From Microvirga lenta (GTDB taxonomy: Bacteria; Pseudomonadota; Alphaproteobacteria; Rhizobiales; Beijerinckiaceae), in contig NZ_JAJBBR010000010.1 of the NCBI RefSeq assembly GCF_020532555.1, positions 1 through 64,000 on the forward strand: a stretch of DNA of 64,000 nt, read 5' to 3'. Shown here one piece after another: positions 26,146 through 34,141 of this stretch. The number at the start of each line of letters is the position of its first letter. Positions within the stretch are counted from its first letter, which is position 1. The position numbers and the translations under genes are program-made. The notes below the pieces were generated by a model that saw only the letters and a program-made list of their open reading frames with translations, did not search any database and was not told the origin of the DNA.

Positions 26146-26670
26146 GAGAAGCGTCGTTTCACTCTTCTTGTGGTCGAGCGCGTCTACCGCGACGCGAGCA
26201 TGCAGCCGCCCGCGCCCGGCGCCATCAGCGCTGGGTGTTGTCAGGATATTCAGATCAAGCAATCGAGCGGCGCTGAAACAGGTCCTGCGCCACGTCTCGA
26301 ATATCTGAAAGAAGACATTCTGATCAAGGGCTTAGCGAAAAGTCAGAGCGGTTCTAAAAGAGGCCTTACAGCCTTGAGTTCGATAGGAATTTCGCCTCTT
26401 TAAAATGGCTGTAAGGTGTTTTTTGAAGGATTTCGGCGCTCGGGATCCGAGGAAATGCCGTGTCGCGGTCTGTCCTGTCGGTGGGCTTTGCCACCAAGGC
26501 GCGGCTGCCGGAGCCGCCATAGAAGAGGATAATTCACATTCCATGTCTTGGTGGAATATGCTTGGCCGTAAGGATGAAATATGCACCCGACGATAATGCC
26601 TATCGCACGGGTCGAAGGTCGTCTTAAACTCGACCAGACAGGCTCTCGAAAGCCGAAGAGGGAGGGAATA
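26146..26670. other. Divergent control region between the tonB block and the Liv operon
   Basis: About 525 nt without a gene. It contains a near-identical 12-nt direct repeat (ATTCAGATCAAG at 26248-26259 and ATTCTGATCAAG at 26317-26328), a half-site TTCTAAA near 26352 that resembles half of an Irr iron control element, and the folded element at 26357-26423. Promoters of both operons must lie here. A full Fur/Irr dyad was not found. Confidence 0.45.
26357..26423 (+). promoter_or_regulatory. Two crossing stems followed by a T-run (possible attenuator or pseudoknot)
   Basis: Stem A: AAAGAGGC (26357-26364) with GCCTCTTT (26394-26401). Stem B: CCTTACAGCC (26364-26373) with GGCTGTAAGG (26407-26416), followed by TGTTTTTT. 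The stems cross, so they are either mutually exclusive or an H-type pseudoknot. On the plus strand stem B plus T-run looks like a terminator about 250 nt before livK. A small inverted-repeat element is another reading. Confidence 0.4.
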
Positions 26671-27846
26671 ATGTTGCGAAGAACTTTTGTCGGGATCGTC
26701 AGTGCTGCGGCGCTCACGCTGGGCCTCGGTGGCGCGGTGTCGGCTCAGGAGACGATGAAAGTCGGTCTGATCCTGCCCATGACGGGACCGTTCGCATCGA
26801 CCGGGCGCCAGATCGAGGCCGCTGCGAAGCTGTACATGCAGCAGAACGGCGACACGGTCGCGGGCAAGAAGATCCAGCTGATCGTGAAGGACGATACCGG
26901 CGTTGCCGACGTGACGAAGCGGCTTGCGCAGGAGCTGATCGTCAACGACAAGGTGGGCGTCATCGCTGGTTTCGGCCTCACGCCTCTTGCTCTGGCAACC
27001 GCGCCGCTCGCTACGCAGGCGAAGGTCCCGGCCGTCGTCATGGCGGCCGCGACGTCGACGATTACGGAGGCTTCACCCTTCATCGTGCGCACCAGCGGCA
27101 CTCTCCCGCAGAATGCCATGCCCATGGCGGAGTGGGCCTCGCAGAACGGTATCAAGAAGGTCGTGACCCTCGTGTCCGATTACGGGCCGGGCATCGATGC
27201 CGAGAAGGCGTTTTCGGGCGCCTTCACCAAGGCGGGCGGTCAGGTGGAAAACCTGCGCGTTCCGCTGCAGAATCCAGATTTCTCGCCATTCCTCCAGAAG
27301 GTGGCCGATGCCAAGCCGGATGCGCTCTTCGTGTTCGTTCCCTCGGGTGTCGGGGCGCAGTTCATGAAGCAGTTCGTCGAGCGCGGGCTCGACAAGGGCG
27401 GCATCAAGCTGATCGCTACCGGCGACGTGACGGATGACGACATTCTGAACGGCATGGGCGACGTAGCGCTCGGCACGATCACTACGCACTACTATTCGGC
27501 CGCCCACGACAGCCCTGAGAACAAGGCGTTCGTCGATGCCTTCAAGAAGGCGAACAATGGCATGCGGCCGAACTTCATGGCCGTCGGCGGCTATGACGGT
27601 ATGCACCTGATTTACGAGGGGCTGAAAAAGACGAACGGCGCCGGCGGTCAGGCTCTGGTCGATGCCATGAAGGGCATGAGCTGGACGAGCCCGCGCGGCC
27701 CGATCACGATCGACCCCCAGACCCGGGACATCATTCAGAATGTCTATGTCCGCAAAGTCGAGCGGGTGAACGGCGAGCTCTACAATGTGGAATTCGCGAC
27801 GATCGAGGACGTCAAGGACCCGGTCAAGGCTGCCAAGTCGAACTGA
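26671..27846 (+). CDS. livK: Branched-chain amino acid ABC transporter substrate-binding protein
   Basis: A 391-residue periplasmic binding protein of type I fold. The signal peptide (RRTFVGIVSAAALTLGLGGAVSAQ) is followed by MKVGLILPMTGPFASTGRQIEAAAKLYM, typical of LivJ/LivK. Conserved later features are VIAGFGLTPLALA, WMAEW-like MPMAEWASQNGIKKV and AVGGYDGMHLIYEGLKK. ATG 26671 has GAGGGAGG upstream; the frame opens at 26581 but lacks such a site. It is first in a five-gene importer operon plus a MetE-like gene. The ligand may not be leucine, because this family also binds other amino acids and aromatic acids. Confidence 0.9.
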   Translation: MLRRTFVGIVSAAALTLGLGGAVSAQETMKVGLILPMTGPFASTGRQIEAAAKLYMQQNGDTVAGKKIQLIVKDDTGVADVTKRLAQELIVNDKVGVIAGFGLTPLALATAPLATQAKVPAVVMAAATSTITEASPFIVRTSGTLPQNAMPMAEWASQNGIKKVVTLVSDYGPGIDAEKAFSGAFTKAGGQVENLRVPLQNPDFSPFLQKVADAKPDALFVFVPSGVGAQFMKQFVERGLDKGGIKLIATGDVTDDDILNGMGDVALGTITTHYYSAAHDSPENKAFVDAFKKANNGMRPNFMAVGGYDGMHLIYEGLKKTNGAGGQALVDAMKGMSWTSPRGPITIDPQTRDIIQNVYVRKVERVNGELYNVEFATIEDVKDPVKAAKSN

Positions 27847-27860
27847 GTTCACGCTGAAAG

Positions 27861-27898
27861 GAGGCGCCGTCCCCGTTGACGGCGCCTCTCACGTTTTT
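27861..27898 (+). terminator. Intra-operon attenuating terminator between livK and livH
   Basis: GAGGCGCCGTC (27861-27871) pairs perfectly with GACGGCGCCTC (27878-27888), loop CCCGTT, followed by TCACGTTTTT. It lies 14 nt after the binding protein and just before the permease start, so it probably lowers permease expression and stabilises the binding-protein mRNA. Confidence 0.8.
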
Positions 27899-27909
27899 CG
27901 GAGTACGCG

Positions 27910-28764
27910 GTGCTGACCATTCTCTTCGACGGTGTCGCCTATGGCATGCTGCTGTTCGTGCTTGCCTGCGGCCTTGCCGTGACGCTCGGGTTGATGAACT
28001 TCGTCAATCTGGCGCATGGTGCCTTCGCCATGGCGGGCGGCTACATCACGGCCGTTCTGATGAACCGTTACGGCGTACCGTTCCTCTTGACGCTCCCCTT
28101 GGCCTTTATCGGGCCGGCGCTGCTCGGGCTCGTGCTCGAGAGGACCCTTTATGTGCAGCTCTATGCCCGCAGCCATCTCGACCAGGTTCTGTTCTCCATC
28201 GGCCTCGTCTTCATGGCGGTGGCGGCCATCGACTACACGATGGGCTCGCAGCAGCAGCTGATCCAGCTTCCCGGCTGGCTGCAGGGGCGGGTCGATGTGC
28301 TCGGGGTGCAGGTCGGGCTCTACCGCAGCTTCATCATCGGCGTTTGCGGCGTTTTGGTCATTGCCCTGCAGCTGATCCTGACGCGGACCCGGTTCGGAAG
28401 CAGGCTGCGCGCCGCCGTGGACGATCCCCGCGTCGCGCGCGGCCTCGGGATCAATGTCAGCGCCATTTTCGCCACGACCTTCGCAGTCGGGTCGGGTCTG
28501 GCCGGGCTCGGGGGCGCGCTCGGCGCGGAGATCCTCGGGCTCGACCCAACCTTTCCCCTCAAGTTCATGATCTACTTCCTGATCGTCGTCACCGTCGGCG
28601 GCACGACCAGCATCACCGGACCCTTCCTGGCCTCGCTGCTCCTCGGCATCGCGGATGTCGCCGGCAAGTACTATCTGCCCGATTTCGGAGCGTTCATCAT
28701 CTACACTCTCATGATCGTCGTTCTCGTGCTCCGCCCGCAAGGGCTCTTCGCCCACGGACGATGA
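27910..28764 (+). CDS. livH: Branched-chain amino acid ABC transporter permease LivH
   Basis: A 284-residue permease with about eight helices. The N-terminus GVAYGMLLFVLACGLAVTLGLMNFVNLAHGAFAM is the LivH signature. Later regions NVSAIFATTFAVGSGLAGLGGALGA and IVVTVGGTTSITGPFLASLLLG are also conserved. It starts with GTG 27910 after GGAG with 6 nt spacing. The stop overlaps the next start (ATGA). Confidence 0.92.
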   Translation: MLTILFDGVAYGMLLFVLACGLAVTLGLMNFVNLAHGAFAMAGGYITAVLMNRYGVPFLLTLPLAFIGPALLGLVLERTLYVQLYARSHLDQVLFSIGLVFMAVAAIDYTMGSQQQLIQLPGWLQGRVDVLGVQVGLYRSFIIGVCGVLVIALQLILTRTRFGSRLRAAVDDPRVARGLGINVSAIFATTFAVGSGLAGLGGALGAEILGLDPTFPLKFMIYFLIVVTVGGTTSITGPFLASLLLGIADVAGKYYLPDFGAFIIYTLMIVVLVLRPQGLFAHGR

Positions 28765-29816
28765 TCATGCAGGACAAGCCTTTCATGTCATCGCTTACGA
28801 CCGATGAGGTCGCCACGTCCCTGCGCAGGAAGGGGCGCTGGGGACTGGGCGAAGTCCTCTTCTGGCTCGCCGCCGCGGCGACGCTCTTCTTTCTTCCCGA
28901 GCGCCATCTCATTCTCAACGAAATCGCCATCATCGGCCTCTTCGCCGTCTCCCTCGATCTGATCCTGGGTTATGCCGGCATCGTTTCCCTGGGCCATGCC
29001 GCGTTCTTCGGGGTTGGCGCCTATGTGGCCGGCATCTTCGCGAAGGAAATGACCGGTGATCCACTGACCGGTCTCGCCGTGGCAGGCGTGGCCGCGGCTC
29101 TCCTCGGTTTCGCAACGAGCTTCCTCGTGCTGCGCGGCGCGGACCTGACGCGGCTCATGGTGACCCTCGGCGTGGCGCTCGTCGCGGGCGAGATTGCCAA
29201 TCAGGCCTCCTGGCTGACGGGTGGCGCAGATGGTCTGCAGGGTATCATGATGGGGCCCCTGCTCGGGATGTTCGAATTCGACATCTTCGGCACGACGGCC
29301 TATGCCTACAGCCTTGTGGTTCTCTTCGTCCTGTTCGTCGTGGCCCGGCGCATCGTTCATTCGCCCTTCGGGCTGTCCCTCCGCTCCATCCGCGACAACT
29401 CTCTGCGGGCTCGCGCCGTCGGCATTCCCGTGAATCGGCGTCTTGTAGCCATCTACACGATCTCCGCAGCCTACGCGGGCATCGCCGGCGGGTTGCTGGC
29501 GCAGACCACGCAGTTCGTGTCGCTGGACGTCTTGGCCTTCCACCGTTCGGCCGATGTCCTCCTCGTCCTCGTCATCGGGGGCGTGGGCTATCTCTATGGC
29601 GGGCTGATCGGCGCGGTGATCTTCAAGGTCCTGCAGGACATCCTCTCCAGCATGACACCGCAGTACTGGCAGTTCTGGATCGGGCTCATTCTCGTCGTCC
29701 TGGTACTGGCCGGGCGCGAGCGGCTGACCGAGCGGGCGCGATTCCTCGCAGGACGCCTCTTCGGACGTTCGGCCGGAGCACCCCGGACAGCGCCTGCACG
29801 GGAGGGCCGGCCGTGA
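28761..29816 (+). CDS. livM: Branched-chain amino acid ABC transporter permease LivM
   Basis: A 351-residue permease. The LivM signature NEIAIIGLFAVSLDLILGYAGIVSLGHAAFFGVGAYVAG lies near the start, and LRSIRDNSLRARAVGIPVNRRLVAIYTISAAYAGIAGGLLA, which contains the coupling helix region, follows later. The ATG at 28761 overlaps the livH stop (ATGA). In-frame ATGs at 28767 and 28785 are possible alternatives. The C-terminal 40 residues are basic and cytoplasmic. Confidence 0.92.
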   Translation: MIMQDKPFMSSLTTDEVATSLRRKGRWGLGEVLFWLAAAATLFFLPERHLILNEIAIIGLFAVSLDLILGYAGIVSLGHAAFFGVGAYVAGIFAKEMTGDPLTGLAVAGVAAALLGFATSFLVLRGADLTRLMVTLGVALVAGEIANQASWLTGGADGLQGIMMGPLLGMFEFDIFGTTAYAYSLVVLFVLFVVARRIVHSPFGLSLRSIRDNSLRARAVGIPVNRRLVAIYTISAAYAGIAGGLLAQTTQFVSLDVLAFHRSADVLLVLVIGGVGYLYGGLIGAVIFKVLQDILSSMTPQYWQFWIGLILVVLVLAGRERLTERARFLAGRLFGRSAGAPRTAPAREGRP

Positions 29817-30565
29817 CTCCTGCACTGGAAACCATCGGACTGCAGAAGCGGTTCGGCGGCCTTACTGCCACCGATAACGTCTCGTTCCGGCTGGAGAAGG
29901 GTGCTCGTCATGCCCTCATCGGGCCCAACGGGGCCGGCAAGACCACCTTCATCAACCTGCTCACGGGCGTGATCCCGCCGACGAGCGGACGTATTCTCCT
30001 GGAGGGCGCGGACATTACCAGGCTGTGCCCGGAGCTTCGCGTTCAGCGCGGGCTTGCCCGCACGTTCCAGATCAACCAGCTCTTTCCGGCCATGACCCCG
30101 CTGGAGACCCTGGGCCTGGCGGTTTCGGAGCGCAAAGGGAGCGGGCGCGACTGGTGGCGGGTGTTCGGGAGCGACCGCGAAATCGTGGACGAGGTCGTCG
30201 GGATCGCGCAGCGGTTCCGCCTTGCCGACGTGCTGGACGAGCGCACCTCCAACCTGCCTTATGGAAAGCAGCGGCTCCTTGAGATCGCGGTCGCCTTCGC
30301 CTGCGAGCCCCGGGTGCTGCTTCTCGACGAACCGGCCGCCGGCGTGCCGGAGGCGGAGCGTCATGAACTGCTCGCGACGGTGGCCGCTCTCCCGCGGGAC
30401 GTTTCCGTGCTTCTCATCGAGCACGATATGGACCTCGTCTTCAGTTTCGCCGAGCGCATTTCGGTGCTGGTGAACGGCGGTCTCTTCACGGAAGGCACGG
30501 TCGACGAGATTGCCGCGGATCCGCGCGTCCGCGCCGTTTACCTCGGGGAGAGCGTCGATGAATGA
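29813..30565 (+). CDS. livG: Branched-chain amino acid ABC transporter ATP-binding protein LivG
   Basis: A 250-residue ATPase with Walker [11 protein letters not shown], the LivG element [22 protein letters not shown] and Walker [13 protein letters not shown]. The switch His is in [11 protein letters not shown]. The usual LSGGQ signature is replaced by [12 protein letters not shown], which is normal for LivG proteins. GTG start overlaps the livM stop by 4 nt. Confidence 0.92.
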   Translation: MTPALETIGLQKRFGGLTATDNVSFRLEKGARHALIGPNGAGKTTFINLLTGVIPPTSGRILLEGADITRLCPELRVQRGLARTFQINQLFPAMTPLETLGLAVSERKGSGRDWWRVFGSDREIVDEVVGIAQRFRLADVLDERTSNLPYGKQRLLEIAVAFACEPRVLLLDEPAAGVPEAERHELLATVAALPRDVSVLLIEHDMDLVFSFAERISVLVNGGLFTEGTVDEIAADPRVRAVYLGESVDE

Positions 30566-31295
30566 TCTCCTGTCCCTGCGGCGGGTCTCGGCCGGATACG
30601 GGGATGCCGTCGTCATTTCGAACATCGATGTGGGCCTGAGGCAGGGCGAATCCTTCGCCGTTCTCGGGCGCAACGGAACCGGCAAGACGACGCTGATCAA
30701 CACCATCGTCGGGGTCACCCGCCAGAAGGGCGGCATGATCGTCCTCGACGGCAGGGACCTTACCGGAGCACGCCCGGAGACCCGCGCGAAGGCCGGGATC
30801 GGGTGGGTTCCCCAGGAGCGCAACATCTTCAAGTCGCTCACGGTCGAGGAGAACCTGACTGCGGTCGCCCGCCCGGGACCGTGGACCCTTGCCCGTGCCT
30901 ACGAACTCTTTCCCCGATTGCGGGAGCGCCGCTCGAATCTCGGCAACCAGCTCTCTGGCGGAGAGCAGCAGATGCTGGCCGTTGCCCGCGCCCTCGTCCT
31001 CAATCCGAGAATCATGCTTCTCGACGAGCCGACGGAGGGATTGGCTCCCATCATCATCGAGGAATTGCTGGCGGCCCTGACCAAGGTCATTCGCGAGGAA
31101 GGCATGTCGGTCATCATTGTCGAGCAACACGCCCAGAAGATCCTCGGCATGACCGACAGGGCACTCATTCTCGACCGCGGCACGATCGTCCATTCAAGTT
31201 CCAGCAAGGCGCTCATGGAGGATCCCACTGCTCTCGAGCAGCATCTTGGCGTCACCGGCGGCAAGAAGAAGCGGCTCGGACACCCGCCACTCTAG
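30558..31295 (+). CDS. livF: Branched-chain amino acid ABC transporter ATP-binding protein LivF
   Basis: A 245-residue ATPase with Walker A GRNGTGKTT, signature LSGGEQQMLAVARAL and Walker B IMLLDEPTEGLAP, the latter typical of LivF, plus the motif VPQERNIFKSLTVEENL. ATG 30558 overlaps the end of livG and has GGGGAG 8 nt upstream, so the earlier in-frame start at 30510 is not needed. It pairs with LivG to drive the permeases. Confidence 0.92.
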   Translation: MNDLLSLRRVSAGYGDAVVISNIDVGLRQGESFAVLGRNGTGKTTLINTIVGVTRQKGGMIVLDGRDLTGARPETRAKAGIGWVPQERNIFKSLTVEENLTAVARPGPWTLARAYELFPRLRERRSNLGNQLSGGEQQMLAVARALVLNPRIMLLDEPTEGLAPIIIEELLAALTKVIREEGMSVIIVEQHAQKILGMTDRALILDRGTIVHSSSSKALMEDPTALEQHLGVTGGKKKRLGHPPL

Positions 31296-31327
31296 TTCTG
31301 CACAACAACCCTGGGAGAGACAGTCTC

Positions 31328-32464
31328 ATGCAAAGCAGCAAACCTCCGTTCCGCGCCGACATGGTCGGCAGCCTTCTTCGTACCCGGCCCTTGAAGGAGG
31401 CCCGGGACAAGCATCATCGCGGCGAGATCTCCGACGAAGCCCTGAAGGCGGTCGAGGATCAGGAAATCAAGAACCTGATCAAGCGTCAGGAAGAGATCGG
31501 CCTGCAGGCGGTGACCGACGGCGAATTCCGCCGCGCCTACTGGCATTTCGACTTCCTGGAGCACCTGGACGGCGTGACCTCGATCGAGGCCGATTCAGGC
31601 ATGAACTTCAAGGGCGGCGTCGGCATCACCAAGGCTCTGCGCGTCACCGGCAAGGTGGGCTTTTCCGACCATCCGATGATCGACCATTTCCGTTTCGTGA
31701 AGGAAAACACGAGCCGCGTCGCCAAGATGACCATTCCAGGCCCGAGCATGCTCCACTACCGCGGCGGCCGGAAGATGATGAATATGGGCGTCTACCCGGA
31801 TATGGACGACTTCTATGCGGATGTGGGCGCGGCCTACAACAAGGCGGTCCATGCCTTCTACGATGCAGGCTGCCGCTACCTGCAGCTCGACGACATCTCC
31901 TTCGCCTATCTCTGTGACCCCAACCAGCGCGAGATGCTGAGGGAGCGCGGGGACGATCCCGAGAAGCAGCCCGACATCTATGCCGGCATGGTGCGCGAGG
32001 CCCTGAAGGACAAGCCTTCGGACCTGGTCATCACGATGCATCTGTGTCGCGGCAACTTCCGCTCCACCTTCATCGCCTCGGGCGGCTACGAGCCCGTGGC
32101 GGAAACGCTCTTCAATGCCATGCCGGTGGACGGCTACTTCATGGAATGGGACACCGATCGGGCAGGGGGCTTCGAGCCGCTCCGGTTCCTGCCGAAGGGC
32201 AAGTCGGTGGTTCTCGGCCTCGTCACGTCGAAGACCGGCACTCTCGAGAGCAAGGATGACATCAAGCGCCGTATCGACGAGGCGACGAAGTACGTCGACC
32301 TCGACCAGCTCTGCCTCTCTCCGCAATGCGGCTTCGCCTCCACGGAGGAGGGCAATACCCTCGCCGAGGACGAGCAGTGGGCCAAACTCCGCATGATCGT
32401 CGAAATCGCCGAGGAGGTATGGGGCAAGGCGCCGTCAGCCACGCAGGTGCGGCAGGCTTCGTAA
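31328..32464 (+). CDS. Cobalamin-independent methionine synthase-like methyltransferase (MetE C-terminal domain family)
   Basis: A 378-residue single-domain protein equivalent to the catalytic half of MetE. All four zinc ligands are in place: H238 and C240 in MHLCRGN, E273 in FMEWD and C334 in SPQCGF. The N-terminal half-barrel of full MetE is missing, as in 'core MetE' proteins such as YxjG. It would transfer a methyl group to homocysteine or a related thiol, but the methyl donor of core MetE proteins is often not methyltetrahydrofolate. It follows livF by 32 nt with GGGAGAG upstream of ATG 31328, so it belongs to the Liv operon, suggesting that the imported compound may be a methyl donor or sulfur compound. 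Confidence 0.85.
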   Translation: MQSSKPPFRADMVGSLLRTRPLKEARDKHHRGEISDEALKAVEDQEIKNLIKRQEEIGLQAVTDGEFRRAYWHFDFLEHLDGVTSIEADSGMNFKGGVGITKALRVTGKVGFSDHPMIDHFRFVKENTSRVAKMTIPGPSMLHYRGGRKMMNMGVYPDMDDFYADVGAAYNKAVHAFYDAGCRYLQLDDISFAYLCDPNQREMLRERGDDPEKQPDIYAGMVREALKDKPSDLVITMHLCRGNFRSTFIASGGYEPVAETLFNAMPVDGYFMEWDTDRAGGFEPLRFLPKGKSVVLGLVTSKTGTLESKDDIKRRIDEATKYVDLDQLCLSPQCGFASTEEGNTLAEDEQWAKLRMIVEIAEEVWGKAPSATQVRQAS

Positions 32465-32490
32465 CGATCCGCGAGAGGATCGCGCAATCC

Positions 32491-32524
32491 AGCGGGACTC
32501 GGGGACAAAGAGCCGAGCCCCGCT
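32491..32524 (+). terminator. Terminator-like hairpin at the end of the Liv operon
   Basis: AGCGGGACTCGG (32491-32502) pairs with CCGAGCCCCGCT (32513-32524) with one mismatch and a 10-nt loop, 26 nt after the stop codon. No T-run follows. Confidence 0.6.
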
Positions 32525-32766
32525 GAGGATGCCAGGATTGCTTGCTGCACCCGCATCCCTGCTGAGAGAGCCGCCTCGAAGGCCGCAGAACCTGGCTTTT
32601 CCGTCCTCAGACTGCCTGAGCCGGCGGGAAATGGGCGGGACGAACGCCCCGCTGCGACAATTCTGCGGCCTTTGGGTTTCTTTCGGGGATGGATACGGGT
32701 TACTTTGTTGTCTATTCAGTCGGCCACAGCCGTTCACGCTATCCAGAAGAAGCTTTGCGTACCACG
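32525..32766. other. Intergenic region before the GAF-HTH gene
   Basis: Together with the preceding hairpin this makes about 300 nt without a confident gene. An in-frame ATG at 32689 would extend the next protein by 26 residues of unusual composition; I do not use it. The rest shows no recognisable element. Confidence 0.35.
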
Positions 32767-33561
32767 ATGACGTTTCCGATGCCGCCGAACGAGGTGGAGC
32801 GGCTGCAAGCTCTCCACCGCCTGAACATCCTCGACGGGAGGCTTCCGTCGGGGCTCGACCGGATCTGTTCGATCGCGCAATCCCTGTTTCATGTGCCCGT
32901 GGTCCTCATGGTGTTCCTCGACGAGGAGGTGGCCTGGATCAAGAGCGGGTCCAACTCGGAACTGTCGAAAGAGCCGCGGGCCCTGTCCTTCTGCAACCAT
33001 ACCGTGATGCACGACGAGGTGTTCGTGGTTCCCGACACGTTCGCGGACCGGCGTTTCGCGGAACATCCCTATGTCAAAGCCGATCCTCCGCTGCGCTTCT
33101 ATGCGGGAGCCCCCTTCACGACGGAGCCGGGCTTGCGGATTGGCTCGATCTGTCTTGTCGATCACGTCCCGCGCGACTTCACGCCCCGGCAGATGAACCT
33201 CCTGAGCTCTCTGGCCCGTGTCGCGGTCGACGAGTTGTGGCTGCACCACCTGGAGCGGTCGGGCCTTGCGCCTGCGACCGAGGTGCTTCCCCTTGCCAGG
33301 AAGGTGTCGCTGGACTTCCAGCTGGAGCCGTCCATCACCAGCCGCCAGGTTCGCGCCGGGCGCGGCCTGCTCAATTGGTCGGTGCGGGAGCTGGCGGAGG
33401 CCGCCAAGGTGTCACCCATGACCGTGAAGCGCATCGAGGCGAGCAGCGATGTCCTTGTGGTCAGGGATGAGAGCGCCAAGGCGGTGCGCCGGGCGCTGGA
33501 AGAGGGCGGCGTCGAGTTCGTGTTTTCTCCCGATGCGGAGCCGGGGGTGAGGCCCCGCTGA
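32767..33561 (+). CDS. GAF domain protein with C-terminal XRE-type helix-turn-helix
   Basis: A 264-residue protein. Residues ~1-155 are a GAF domain of the GGDEF/GAF-light-sensing-like type (PPNEVERLQALHRLNILDG ... LSFCNHTVMHDEVFVVPDTFADRRFAEHPYV ... RFYAGAPFTTEPGLRIGSICLVDHVPRDFTPRQ). Residues ~190-255 form a helix-turn-helix (SRQVRAGRGLLNWSVRELAEAAKVSPMTVKRIEAS) like those of short alphaproteobacterial XRE regulators. The fusion suggests a ligand-sensing DNA-binding regulator. Start choice is uncertain: 32689 is possible, but homologous GAF proteins begin near PPNEVERL. It converges on the DUF2892 gene. Confidence 0.8.
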   Translation: MTFPMPPNEVERLQALHRLNILDGRLPSGLDRICSIAQSLFHVPVVLMVFLDEEVAWIKSGSNSELSKEPRALSFCNHTVMHDEVFVVPDTFADRRFAEHPYVKADPPLRFYAGAPFTTEPGLRIGSICLVDHVPRDFTPRQMNLLSSLARVAVDELWLHHLERSGLAPATEVLPLARKVSLDFQLEPSITSRQVRAGRGLLNWSVRELAEAAKVSPMTVKRIEASSDVLVVRDESAKAVRRALEEGGVEFVFSPDAEPGVRPR

Positions 33562-33602
33562 AACGCTCCCCGGGCCTCCCGAATACCGTGCCTGGAACCG
33601 GC

Positions 33603-34061
33603 TCAAAGCCGGGCCGCCTGCAGGGCGTGGCTGGCGCGGGTATCGCGGTTGCGGGGACCAGGGCCGATGGGGCCGAAATCCCCTCGCAGCGCCTTCAGGG
33701 CATAACGCTCGGTGTCGATCTCGCGGGCGGTGCGGAAGCCGAGATTTCTGAGGATCGGCAGGGGCGGACACCAGCCTTGCACCGAATGCTGGAACAGGAA
33801 GATGGAAACAAGGGCTGGCAGGGCGAGCCAGCGCCGGTCCATCGTTGCGCCCAGGGCGACGCCGGCAAAGGCAACGGTCGCGGCATTGGCCTCCAGCATC
33901 CGCTCGATATCCCACTCCTCATCGAGCTCGCGGAGCCTGCGGTCGATCCGGTCGGGGTGCTCGGCGTGCCATCTCACACTTTCGGCGATCCGCGCCTCGA
34001 TCCGGCGGTTGGCGTTCTGCCCCGTGCGGCCTGCGACCCGTTCGGCACTGCTTGCCACCAT
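33603..34061 (-). CDS. DUF2892 (YgaP-like) membrane protein
   Basis: A 152-residue protein with an N-terminal charged helix region (RRIEARIAESVRWHAEHPDRIDRRLRELDEEWDIERML). Two hydrophobic segments follow (TVAFAGVALGATMDRRWLALPALVSIFLFQHSV), then GWCPPLPILRNLGFRTAREIDTERYALKALRGDF. The WCPP-LG-R-TA-EI-ERYALK pattern is typical of DUF2892 proteins in Rhizobiales. GAGGAGG lies 7 nt before the ATG. No rhodanese domain is fused, unlike E. coli YgaP, and the function is unknown. Confidence 0.85.
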   Translation of the reverse strand: MVASSAERVAGRTGQNANRRIEARIAESVRWHAEHPDRIDRRLRELDEEWDIERMLEANAATVAFAGVALGATMDRRWLALPALVSIFLFQHSVQGWCPPLPILRNLGFRTAREIDTERYALKALRGDFGPIGPGPRNRDTRASHALQAARL

Positions 34062-34141
34062 GACGCATCCTCCTCTGCTCCGTTAGAAACGGGGCCGTTC
34101 GGGTGCAGTTCCGCGGTGCGGCCTCGGCTGTCGGGTTTGGG

